Source: Lepidodermella squamata
Taxonomy: Eukaryota; Gastrotricha
Length of the DNA stretch: 64,000 nt
Assembly (NCBI GenBank): GCA_047495785.1
Contig: JBLDXI010000055.1
Coordinates: 1,550,001-1,614,000 of the forward strand
Direction of reading: 5' to 3'
The notes below the pieces were generated by a model. It saw nothing but the letters and a program-made list of their open reading frames with translations. It did not search any database and had not been told where the DNA came from. Shown one piece after another: positions 21,052-31,630 of the stretch. The position numbers were made by a program, and so were the translations under genes. Each line of letters opens with the position of its first letter. Positions within the stretch are counted from its first letter, which is position 1.

Positions 21052-23014
21052 TACCTTTTAACACCCGCCGACATGGTAGATTCTGCCTGTTAATTACGGG
21101 CTACCTACTTTTTGTTATTTGCAGCAACAAATTTACTAACCCTGGTTTTGGTTGTGAGCGCGTTTTATTGTTCCTTCAATTAAATGGTTGTTGAAGTGTG
21201 CATAAATATATAGAGTTATTTATGATGTACTATAGCGGCTAGAGTAAATATTTTCCTCGGGAACTTGGCGGTGTTAACACGCAGTCTTCCTGCGATGCCT
21301 TTTTGTTCCACTGTTAACTCTTACTATTCCTACTCCTACTCTTCCATTGTTACACGAAACTATGCATGACATTCATTCATTCATTCATTCTCTGCGAATC
21401 CGTTCCGTCCCGCGGGTGTTTGTGTTGTACTGCTATTTATTACATGCAACACCTAATTTACGTGTTCCAACATTCGCCGCCGCCTCATGGTGTGTCCTCT
21501 CTGGTGGTTTTTTTCTTTCGCGGTTTGTCACCCCCTGAGTTTTTACTAAACTTTCATTCATCATCGCGTGTTTTTCGTTTTAACAACAACAATGATTTGC
21601 CAACATTTTTTCACTAGTAATTTCAGCGTTACTAGATCCCGGTAGTAGCTTTAGATATTCTTCGCCTTTAAGGTGGCTCGTTTTTGAATGGCGTTTTTAT
21701 TGTTTGTAGCCTCCGTAGTCGTTTTTTTTTGGCTGATAATTATGAAGACGGATTCATCGACCTCGCATTTTGTTCTCGTCACTACTTTCTTGATTTCATT
21801 CAACTTTTTCTAACTTTTGTTTGATGCATTTTACCACACTACTCCTACTCCCTTTTGTTATTTGTTACCTACCAATTATTACACTGCGGCATTTATTGTT
21901 GAAGAACGGCGCATTTCTGTGAGTTCTGATAAATCGACTTTTCATCCTTCATGGTTGAATGAGGTGCTCGACGCGTTTCGGCGTATAGATAATATATATA
22001 TAATATAATATAATATATTTATTGTACCGTGGGTTCTGGCATTTTTCCATTTTCACCTGCTCATCAGAAACCGTGTCTATAAAACCGAATCGTGCGTACT
22101 ACTTGAGAAAATTCATATATGTGTTATACCATTTTATTCCAGGTCTCATGTTGACGATTTTTCTTTCCCATGACTGCAAAAAAAGGAGTGAGATGATAAT
22201 ATAGTTATATTAAGGCGGATTAATCATGTTGTTATTTGCGTTATTTGCGAGTTGATAAAAGTGTAATGTGTTATCGAAATCCTACCTTTCCTCAGCCTGC
22301 TACTACCAAGTGGGAACATGCTGTTTCCTCTTCCATGTCGATAATTTGTATGTATGCACAACTATGCGAAAAATGCAACTATTTACTCCGATATATGATT
22401 AACATTTAACCTATCAGATACTTTCACCTTAAATATATATGCGAAGATATGTCATGGCAATCAGTTATTTAGTAAAAATGTTGATTTTTCATATCGGGCA
22501 GTTGATCAACCGTTTTACCTAAATAGAGCTATACCTGTATCTCAAATTGATTACTTCCTATGTTGTTGTATCAATTATTTACATTTTGGACAAGAAAAAA
22601 ACAATATCACAATGCGAATTTATATCAAGGCAAACAAATGCATTTATTCGGAAACTAATTATTATTGATGACGGCAACATTGTTCTGCGACAACATCGCG
22701 TGCTTATATTCTCTTGAGCTTTTGTATTGTTGTCATTGTTATTTTTGTTTGCGAGCGCCAGAACGAGTTCCACCGCAATCCAATCGATTCTATATATAGC
22801 ATATATTTACTTCTCTATTGAAGCGCGTTAGTATCGACGCTTATGATGATGATGACGATGATGAAACAAAGCAGCTGGAACCGTGACGCACGCTTTTCAA
22901 AATAATAAAAAGTTCTCAACAACGTTTCTGATCAGTTTTTTGAATGTTGACTTGGTTGACTTGGAAAATTTGAAGCGGAAAGACGAAAATTGCAATTTTA
23001 TTTGTGGAAAATAG
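21052..23014. other. intergenic, CSK and ADAM10 convergent 3' flanks
   Basis: AT-rich with a (CATT)n run near 21371-21390, a TA-rich run at 21985-22019 and a short GATGAT run near 22843-22862. It presumably includes the 3'UTRs of CSK (+) and ADAM10 (-). ORFs here are short and unsupported. Confidence 0.45.
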
Positions 23015-25904
23015 CTATGAGCTTTCGTTATCGCTTGAAACCTCGGCAATAGTATGAGGCCTTGGAACAGCGGCACTTCGGCGATATTGAGGCGGAGGTA
23101 TATGGTACTCGGAGTGAACAATGCGAGTTCGAACACTTCGCTTGTGACCCTGACCCGGGGCTCGCCTTGTATTTCTGATCACTAGATCTTGACCTAGCGG
23201 GCTATCAGTGCCAGACGAAGCTGCATTAGGTATCTGGTCACTGTCCGGTTCAAAGTTTTGCGCTAGGAAATTCTGCAGCTCAGCCATGGAGAGATTTTCT
23301 CGTTTGTTCGTTCCCAATCGATTCCTCACGCTTCGGATGGTGTCACCGATAGATCGAGCGGGTGGCAGCCGGCGGCTGTCGGTTTTCGTGTGAACTGAGC
23401 AAACTTTGACGAATCCGATCGATAACGCAATGGCCGCAACGCAAATCAATGCGACTATCCACCAGTTTAACTCTACCCAAGCGCGAACAGAATTGACAGT
23501 TTTTTCGGAGAGCAGCAACCCTGCAAGACGCGCTAGGGGACCCTCGGAATTTATCGGCCGACATCGGCGAAGGGCGTCGCAGTAGCCGCGGTAGTTGTCA
23601 CAAGGCGACCCAGGGTTCAGCTGAATCGGCAGGCCACTGTTATTCGACAGGAGGAAAGTTCGAAAATCAGGATGAAAATTTTCAGTGCCTAAATAGGCTG
23701 AATTGATGCACTCGTTTGTAAGGGCGGAGCGGCATGCTAGATAGCATAACTCAGATCTATTGTATCTGATGTGAGGTATATTAGGTCTTTCGATTTGGCA
23801 GCTCGTGAAGTTGTCAGATGAGCTTCGGATAAGTTGGCAAACGGATCCAGAGCACTCGCCAGATTGACAAATTTGCGTCTTGCTGTTGCAAAATTTGCCA
23901 TCTTCAACCGCCTTGCCATCAGGACAGAGGGCCGTCGTTCCACTGTTTAAAAGAAAATAGTTATCTCAGAAAAAATATGGCTAAATAAGCAATAAGCAAA
24001 CTTGCAAAAAGCTGTCTGGCGACACTCCTCAGCTTCCCGGCAACCGATTTTAGCAGACAACGGGAAAAATTTGCAGATATTTGCGTCGCAACATTCGCCA
24101 TTGCTGGCGCTACATTCAACCTTCTCATTAGATCCTGGCGAAAATCTGAGACGGCATCGCGAAGCTGGATCTGGATCATCTGCCGGGCCACAGCACTTCG
24201 CATCGCTGCCGCAGTCTTCAGCAAACCCGCAGTCACATTCTTCACCTGGGTCCACAACGGAATTACCGCAGAAATGCGTTGCGTCTGAATAAAAAAGTTG
24301 AAGGAAATTTGTGAATGAACAGTCTGCTTGCTACCTTTCAGGCAGTTTGAAGCTTGTGAGCTTTGCATTAAAACGTTAAGACTGGATGCGATTGAACTCC
24401 GGCTGCATTCCGAAAACTGGCGGTTGTTCGGTTTATCACCAGAAGTCGCCGATGCGAACATTATGTAATTGCCATTGGCTCCACCAGGCGAGCAGGTGGG
24501 ATCCGAAGCTTCGTCTATGTTATCATGTTGAGCTCCAAAATTATGACCTGAAATAGCCAAATAAAATAAAAATTTCAATGAAATCAGTTTTCATACCGAG
24601 TTCATGTGCAAAAGTGACTGCAGTAACCGGAAGGGTAATTCTTTGCCCATAGTTGACTAGCGTGACTATGCCCGAATTTTGCGATTTCAAAAACGGCCGA
24701 ATGTGAGAATTTGTACGCGTGTATTTCGCGCAGACGCCGGCGCTAATATGAAAGGGTGTTCCCGAGAAAACCCACGCCAAACCAAGAATTCCGTCGAAAT
24801 AGCGATAGGTGAATACGTAAGATGCGCAGTATAGGTCGTAATTAGCGCCTGAGATCATATTGAGGAAGGTTACAGCGTCCATACTTTGGTTCAACTCTGC
24901 AGAGGAAACACCGAACGCCTCAGCGAATTCTTGGGCTGTTCGATAAATCTAAACAATTTAAAAATGAAATATATTTTATTGTTTTGAATGATTGCCAACC
25001 TTAGTTCGGCTGATCGTTATTTGCATTTCAAGAAATGGCCCAAATCGACCATCTTTCGAAATGAAGGTACTTGTTGAGAAAATATGGTTGACTGTCTTGA
25101 CTGCGAAATGAATCATTGCCAATATTCGCTTGACAGCTAATGAGTGCTACAAGGGAAGGACATATGTATGGCGGCTGCAAAGCATTCAAACTTACATCGT
25201 TATGCGCTTCCTTCAGGTATTCTTCATACAATATATAATCGACTTGAATAAAGAGACCACAGACTTTTCCTGAGACTGGCTTTCCAGCAGTCCCCTCTCT
25301 TTTCGACCGCTGCAGCAGTGAGAAAATATTTCCCACCGAGGCGTCGACATTTTTTTGCGACCAGCCGCAAAATCTCGTTTCATTTGAGCCAAATTTCAAA
25401 TCGGAAGGTCTGTAGGCCACGGAGAGTTTCTTCCGACCAGGCCGTTTCAAACCGAAATTTTCAGCATCTTCGACAAATAGCATTTCTTGGCCTTCAATCG
25501 AAATTCCTCCTTGAAAACGTCCATCAATTATTGCACCATGAACATTGGACAAGTTTTCGAAGTTTTTAACATAACCGGAAAATAGAAATGCCAAATTTTC
25601 CGAAGAATTGGTTGTGCCGCTGATTTCTAATAAATGATCATATCGGAAGGAAGACTCGTCTCTTGTCAGGACTAGTTCGTAATTTATGGTGAAAATATTT
25701 AGTGAAAGCTCTTCAGAAAAGGCCACATCTCGACGATATCGCCCGTGGTCTTGATCGATGACGTCATAATTCTCAAAGACATTTTCCAGACCTTGGAATG
25801 CAAGTGATGAAAGTGAAATCTTGATTGGACTTAGCGTAATTGTTACCTGAAAGATGTCCCGCGACTAGAGTTATTAGTATCAAAATTATTTGAATAATTC
25901 TCAT
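23015..25904 (-). CDS. ADAM10: ADAM10-type metalloprotease (Kuzbanian/SUP-17)
   Basis: Seven exons: complement(join(23015..23942,24002..24284,24335..24547,24597..24948,25000..25146,25196..25791,25847..25904)), 858 residues. Signal peptide (IILILITLVAG), prodomain, reprolysin catalytic domain with the zinc site HELGHNFGAQHD split by an intron after HELG, the ADAM10/17-type NGNYIMFASATSGDK, a disintegrin region (PGEECDCG), a Cys-rich region, one membrane helix (WWIVALICVAAIALSIGFVK) and the ADAM10-type KVCSVHT just inside the membrane. The cytoplasmic tail is about 130 residues, longer than human. It is the likely alpha-secretase-like Notch sheddase. The metalloprotease residues look intact. 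Confidence 0.94.
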
Positions 25905-26632
25905 TTTTTTATGTTCGTGTAAATGAGCAAAAATGAACTCAGCGCGTAATAAATACCGCAGTGCGACAAAAGACGATAACCAAGTGAGAATTGAATGTAT
26001 GATTACGTGTTCCCCAGGTGTCGGAGGCAGCAGTTTTTTTTACACTACATGAGTTACACTCGTGCGAGTTATGTTGCAACTACGAAAAAAACACAAAAGA
26101 CTATAGCTCATTATAACAAGTTTATACTTTCGGCTGAAAGTGGTGATGCGTTTAGTTTTAAGGCGTGCGCGCGCATGTCATTTTATCCAAATGAAGTATA
26201 ATATAAGTCTTTTTTCTCCGTTGCGTTTTACACGAAAGTACGAAATTCATGGCAGAGACATTATTTTTTTGAATAAATTCTGATCTTATCAGAGTCATTA
26301 CCTACCTATGCGGCACATCAAAGGATTCATACAAAAAACTGCAGCAAATCCACGCTTTTTTACGGCGTTTAATAACCAAATCGAGGATGGTAACATTGCT
26401 GTTGATATTAAGCAATTACGACACCCATGAATCATCGCTTTCCCACCTATGGGACGAAAACGAACCTAGTTTAGCGAAAACAATCATTGCATATATCGAA
26501 ATTTATTTCATTAATTCTAATAACACAATCAAGGAAATGACACGTGAAATAGGTACAACTAATACTGTATAATTGATGTATTACAGTTTGCTGGGAATTG
26601 AAACACATTAATTTCACGAAAATGAAAAAATT
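25905..26632. other. upstream region of ADAM10
   Basis: Between the ADAM10 start and the GPCR stop, both minus strand. AT-rich; I see no gene, repeat or RNA I can support. Confidence 0.4.
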
Positions 26633-27834
26633 CTATAGGAATGTTTCTTCACAATTGCAATTGAAATTCGGTTTGCCGTTAACGATAGAAGACCTCGTTA
26701 GGAAACGGTTGCAAATCGCCTCGAATGGCGCTAAAATCGCCCTTCGAAATTCAGGAAAAAATGCAAAATAAAATGGCAGGTCGAGTCCCAACTCGGCTAT
26801 GATCAATATTACACCGGCTTGTTTAACACCTCGCTTGAAGCCGATGCTCCAGTCACCGAACCGGCGCCACAACACCTCGACGAGAACCGGATTCATTATC
26901 AGGCAGATTATTTCGATGAAGCAAGATAAGAATAGAGGGCCTAATAGCGTCAGCGTCATTGGGCGTTCTCGCTTTTTCTTCGCCTCAAGAGCCCATGAAA
27001 CAGCACTGCGTCGAGATGGCTCGCCAGCCCGGCTGTTGTAGACAGTTTTTGTCAGCAGGATAGCGAACGTGATAAGAACTACAACCGAACCTATAAAACA
27101 ATCGATGAGACTGAAAGATTCTTTGGCCAGGTGTTGTGTTACCGAAGTGAAAGATAATAAATCTGAAGTAGGTGTAGAAGGCGAACCAATTGAAATTCGA
27201 GTACATTATCGACCAGCGAGTTCGCCGACAGCCCGTGTTGAGATCCAAAGTATAGCCGAATATCTTAGGGATGTGTAAAATGCCTACAAGCAGCGCTGTG
27301 CAGCCGAAAATGAGCCATTTTCGATATTTCTTCTCGGGGTGATCGAAATTAGCCGCTCGCAAGTAAACATATCTGAAATATATTTTCAGAGCGATTTTTG
27401 ATTGAAAATCGAAGAGTATTCATGGGTGCCTACCTTTCGACAACAATTGTAACTAAAAATGCCAGAGGCAAGGCACCGGTGAAAACAAATGCAGGCCACA
27501 CGATGTAGGTATACAGAAATTCAGCCCAGAAAATGTCGCTGAAATGATGATAGATTACCATAGCCGCAGCCATAGAGAACAATGCCGCCGCGTGAACACC
27601 AGCTAAGATAGAGACGTAAGTACTCGTCGATCTTTGGAATCTTTTAACATCTCGCAAAATGCAGATAACAATCATATCGCCGATGAAACCGATCATGCAC
27701 ATTATCGGGACGATGGTGCCTAGAAACTCCACGTCATCGGTATCGATCGGTTTCTTGTTAAGACAGTCGATTTTGTAGCTTAGTTTCGGTGGTTTCAAGC
27801 GAACATGCGAAGTAGTTGTATTGTTGAAGCGCAT
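26633..27834 (-). CDS. Rhodopsin-family (class A) neuropeptide-type GPCR
   Basis: complement(join(26633..27090,27143..27372,27434..27834)), 362 residues. The N-terminus has glycosylation sites (NNTT). Seven hydrophobic segments follow: TM1 (FIGDMIVICIL), TM2 (TYVSILAGVHAAALFSMAAA), TM3 ending in VVERY in place of DRY, TM4 to TM6, and TM7 with MNPVLVEV in place of NPxxY. Layout and motifs fit the FMRFamide-receptor-like families common in worms, but the ligand is unknown. Oddities: the usual TM2 aspartate (LAxxD) is absent and no cysteine is seen at the start of TM3. Introns are 61 and 52 nt. Confidence 0.82.
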
Positions 27835-28332
27835 TTCCGCCCGAGTGTCAGTAATCCTTTTACGTGTTGTAGTATTGAGATAGTAGAACGTGACTTTTTA
27901 CTTTCATCACCTGCGCTTGCCTTTAATTTTCGTGAAATTGTTTATATGGCAAACCATATACACATAAAAATCAAGATAAAATGAACTGCGTGGTTCAATG
28001 CCGCCAGATAATATTTGCTATAAAACAGCTATATACAGCGGTCGATCTTTCAGCACCTTTTTTGCCGCCAAGCAAGTAAAGCCGCGATCGATAGCGCAAC
28101 TCAATCAACGTTTCCATGAATGAGTTGGGAACCGCAAAACCCACATTTCAGCTAATTTCTGCATATATAACCAAGTAGCTAACAGACTTCTGACTTCGCC
28201 ATTTATTGCCAGTGTCGTAATAAGCGCATTAAATTTAAATAAATCCTCAAATTCCGTTAATTTAAAAAAAAATCCGCCTTAAAAAAAGAAGCACAACTAA
28301 AATGAAAAAACCAGTATCGAAGAAAAATTGCT
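27835..28332. other. upstream region of the GPCR
   Basis: AT-rich spacer between the divergent GPCR (-) and the small plus-strand ORF. No supported feature. Confidence 0.4.
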
Positions 28333-28626
28333 ATGAATATTAATGCGAAACTCATTGCGTGGACACGCATAAGTGAAGCCGAATTTTCAAGCTGTAAATT
28401 TGTCGCGTCACCAACGGACCAAATCGAATTGAAAATAACTGCAGAATGGTCGTCACATGATCTGCCTTATGTCATCGAAATTTCGCATCCTTTGGGAAAT
28501 CCACTCACATTTTATTTGACTTTCGATCCGCCTAATATGGCTGCTGCTTTGACGTCAATCAAGATGGTATTATCAGTGTTGAGTGCTGCTATCTGTTGCT
28601 GGATGAACCTTCAAGCGAAGCGATGA
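28333..28626 (+). CDS. hypothetical small protein (97 aa), doubtful
   Basis: An ATG-initiated ORF of 97 codons with protein-like composition (IELKITAEWSSHDLPYVIEI, GNPLTFYLTF). I do not recognise the family. There is a faint resemblance to PCNA/Rad9-like folds that I would not rely on. No intron or adjoining exon could be joined convincingly, so it may be an exon of a larger gene, a gene remnant or chance. Confidence 0.3.
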   Translation: MNINAKLIAWTRISEAEFSSCKFVASPTDQIELKITAEWSSHDLPYVIEISHPLGNPLTFYLTFDPPNMAAALTSIKMVLSVLSAAICCWMNLQAKR

Positions 28627-28895
28627 TAACTTCGTTGGTAATGAGTTTCCCGACTTTGAAGTGGCGCTGGCTACGTTATACTTGTGAGTAATAATTACTC
28701 ACTTAGTGGAACCAGTGAATCCACAATTTTTCTATTGGCTGGTATTTTTAGTTACAGGCGCGCTCCTTAATGCTGTTGGTGGGTTTAAAAGGCACGCGAA
28801 TTTTCCATTTTTTTCAGTTTTATCTCACATTTTTCATCTGAACATTTCAACTCACATATTTTTTAATTTTTAATTAATTTTTTTAATTTATAATA

Positions 28896-29653
28896 ATGCT
28901 CGTCCGAATGACCGTCGTCGAGAGCGAAGGGTGGCACAAACTTGTTGTCAGCGAAATCCCATCTTTCGACGAACTACGATTCTCTGCGATGGAGGAACTT
29001 CATCTGGGTGAAGTTTACGGCTTCAACTATATGGATGCTAATGGTGAAAAAGTAATATTTTTTTATTTTTATGAATCATGCCTTGTATTGAGATTGCTTT
29101 CTAGGCCTGCTTCGCCACCGAGAAAAGCCTCAAAATTGCGCTTGCCGAATTGGGAGGAAAGCTCGACAAGCTGTGGGTGTTGCCGGCGGCTCCGGAAAGC
29201 CGATCAAGGGCTGGGTCTGTGAGCTCTTGCTCCAGTCGCCGATCAGCGTTCAAGTCAGTGGCGTTCTCATCACCGACGGCAAGTATTTCCTCGATCAGCG
29301 TTTCGCTTCCGAAAACTGCCTCGAAGCCAGATTCGACGCTCAAAGCGGCTTCTTCAACCATCACCCAGACGCCGAAGAAGCACAAGTCGAGGCGCTCGAA
29401 AGTCCGGAAAGGCGGCCGGCCTTACGCTCCGTACGACACCCCGGAGAAAGAAAGTATCAAAGCCCTCCTCGATTTCGGGCAAGAAAACGATTTTCCCGAA
29501 ACAATCGAATATAGCCCGCACATCAAGAGCTATAAAGCCGCTCAAGACCCCGATTTTATGGCTGTTTTCGGATCTCGCTCCAAGACCGCGGTGATGGACA
29601 AAATCAACGCGGAATGGAAGAAACTCATGGACACTGATACTGATTCCGAATAA
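28896..29653 (+). CDS. uncharacterised protein with PB1-like N-terminus
   Basis: join(28896..29051,29105..29653), 234 residues with one 53-nt intron. The first 80 residues read like a beta-grasp PB1-type domain (PSFDELRFSAMEELHLGEVY, then YMDANGEK, where PB1 has its acidic D-x-D/N-G segment). The rest is Ser/Ala-rich, then basic (KKHKSRRSKVRKGG), then ends in a conserved-looking acidic block (PYDTPEKESIKALLDFG to DTDTDSE). No known family is recognised, and the PB1 assignment is inference. An AATAAA follows near 29742. Confidence 0.7.
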
Positions 29654-30593
29654 CTTTTCCACATATCTCATACTTTTGTTTTAATTCATTTTTTCAATTT
29701 TAAACCTGTTTTATGAGGCCAATAACATGAAGTTTTGATAAAATAAAGCCTTATCAATTTCTATTTTGACTTCTTAGTTCAATAATACCGTTCAAAAAAT
29801 TAAAAACTTGAAAATTTGACTTTTCACCCTATTTTCACTTTTCTCAACAATCAGGGTTGTGATCGAAGAAAAAGTGTAAATTTGCAATTTTTATTACGCA
29901 ACATTGACCTTACCGATAAGAGCCAAATTTTACCCAGCGTTAGTCATACCCAAGAGCTACCTGTGATAGAAAAGGTTTGATTTTTTCTTTCGATCACAAC
30001 CCTGGTATGCCATATATTATAGCCTGTTTCCAGCAATCATGCTTTTCAAAAATTAAACTAAAAGGGCCGATGTAATAGGTATGTAATATTTTTTAGGCTT
30101 AGCGTCTCATTAAATTTTGCCGGATTTGATTGCGGAAAATTATTCAATGTACCTAATTTCGATGATAGCTCAATTTTCGAACTAAACTTCGTGAAAAAAA
30201 GAAAGAAACCTGAAAATCCCGTGTTAATTGTTGATTGTTGGCGAAGATTAATTTCGAAAATTAATGTCCAAACACGTTATTTTTGTGTATAACTGACTTC
30301 AGTGAAAATTTAATAATTTCAGCAGCCATTGAGCCTATTCGATGCATGAGAAAGGTTAAGTTTAAGATTTTGAGTCCTAAGAAATGTCTTTCTTGATTAT
30401 AACACATCTTATGAAGAATAGATCTCGGTATTTTTATTTATTATAACTACTATCACTTAATTTGACGAGGATTATTGAAAATCATTCGAGATTAAAGTAA
30501 AACGTAAACACGAAGTTGATTATTCCGATTACAACATTAAACATAGAACGCGTTCGTCGTCAATCGCGAAACTGGCTGTCAGGAATTCAAGTT
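29654..30593. other. intergenic with foldback element
   Basis: 3' flank of the PB1-like gene and 3' flank of the minus-strand zinc-finger gene. It contains a foldback at 29852-30004 (separate entry). The rest is AT-rich with no supported gene. Confidence 0.45.
29852..30004. repeat. foldback inverted repeat, about 150 bp
   Basis: The left arm CAGGGTTGTGATCGAAGAAA (29852-29871, continuing AA) is matched by the complementary right arm TTTCTTTCGATCACAACCCTG ending near 30003, with one extra base. The arms are about 22 bp and the spacer about 107 bp. This looks like a very small foldback or MITE-like element, or a hairpin transcript. Confidence 0.55.
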
Positions 30594-30827
30594 TCAAGTC
30601 CAGCCCTGCTCAGGATCAATTGGTATCGATTGGCGGAAAGCATGTTCACGCTCTGCTCGAGTAAGACTGATCCCTAATCGGCATTTTCGTACCACATGCT
30701 CTTCAAGCACGCTGATTTGGAATAGCACATCGCAAAAAGGACAGAATAAAAATATTCTGATTTTTGCGATATCATAAAAATATCGGTAAAATCTTCCTCG
30801 CTTGTATAAAAAAACTGAATTATCCAT
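30594..30827 (-). CDS. small C2HC zinc-finger protein (77 aa)
   Basis: 77 codons starting MDNSVFLYKRG. Contains CPFCDVLFQISVLEEHVVRKC, a C-x2-C-x12-H-x5-C arrangement typical of a single compact zinc finger; ends DPEQGWT. The ATG is immediately preceded by a strong acceptor (ttttttgtag) and, about 50 bp further upstream, by AATAAA that would end the preceding gene, so it looks like the second gene of a mini-operon. No family is recognised; it may be extended by introns I did not see. Confidence 0.5.
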   Translation of the reverse strand: MDNSVFLYKRGRFYRYFYDIAKIRIFLFCPFCDVLFQISVLEEHVVRKCRLGISLTRAEREHAFRQSIPIDPEQGWT

Positions 30828-30943
30828 TCTACAAAAAATGCCAGCATTGAAGATAACTGATGAACAGGAATTTTATTGAAATTTTAAAACAAGAAAAAAG
30901 TTTAAAACAGGGTCAATTTTCAAATCAGAAAGTTCGACGATTG

Positions 30944-31272
30944 TTATTTCCGACGTATGTAAAACATTTTCAACCACAGCTGGCCAAGATCATCATCCCT
31001 GGAAAAGAGGTGGAATAAATACATTTTCACCAAATTACATATATTTACAAGCAGTGCCAAGAAGCCGTCATCTGAAAATTTAAGCAGATCACAAATTTCC
31101 CATTTTCAACATCTTGCTTATCCAAAGTAAGGGATTTCAAAAATTCTCGGCATGTTATTTTGATCGGCCTCTTCAGCGACCCAAACCTTGACCAAAAATG
31201 ACATTTTTTGTTGAATACCTTGGCATTTATTCTTACTTGCCGAAAGCGCCGCGGAACTGCCCAATGAAGCAT
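30944..31272 (-). CDS. hypothetical small protein (92 aa)
   Basis: complement(join(30944..30998,31049..31272)), with a 50-nt intron with gtaaat donor and cttttccag acceptor. The spliced product ends LDDDLGQLWLKMFYIRRK. The basic N-terminal half has no recognisable domain. The canonical intron and the AATAAA after its stop support a real gene. It is followed by the zinc-finger ORF 117 bp downstream on the same strand, and is divergent from the gene starting at 31631. Confidence 0.5.
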
Positions 31273-31630
31273 GGCACATTCAACGTAAATTTACGCGGAA
31301 AGAAATGGGACCGCTTTGTTACCCGTTTCGATCTCAAAAGATGTTGAATGGCAGCACCTACTACTCTGCCGAGCGATCGCGCGTGATTAGCTCTAGACAG
31401 ATTAATCAATGAAACGTGGAAATGAATCGATTAAAAAAACGTACTTCGTGATTTTACGGCGAGAGCTCATATCAATGTAGTATTTCGATTTTTTCGATAA
31501 ATATTATTTTTTTGAAAATTTTAGCACAATCCTATTATGAAAATAAAGCGCAATAAAAACGACTAGCCTAAGATAAGAAGCTCTTATTTTTAGGAAATAA
31601 CGTAGACTTTTAATAATTTAGCCCAGCAAA

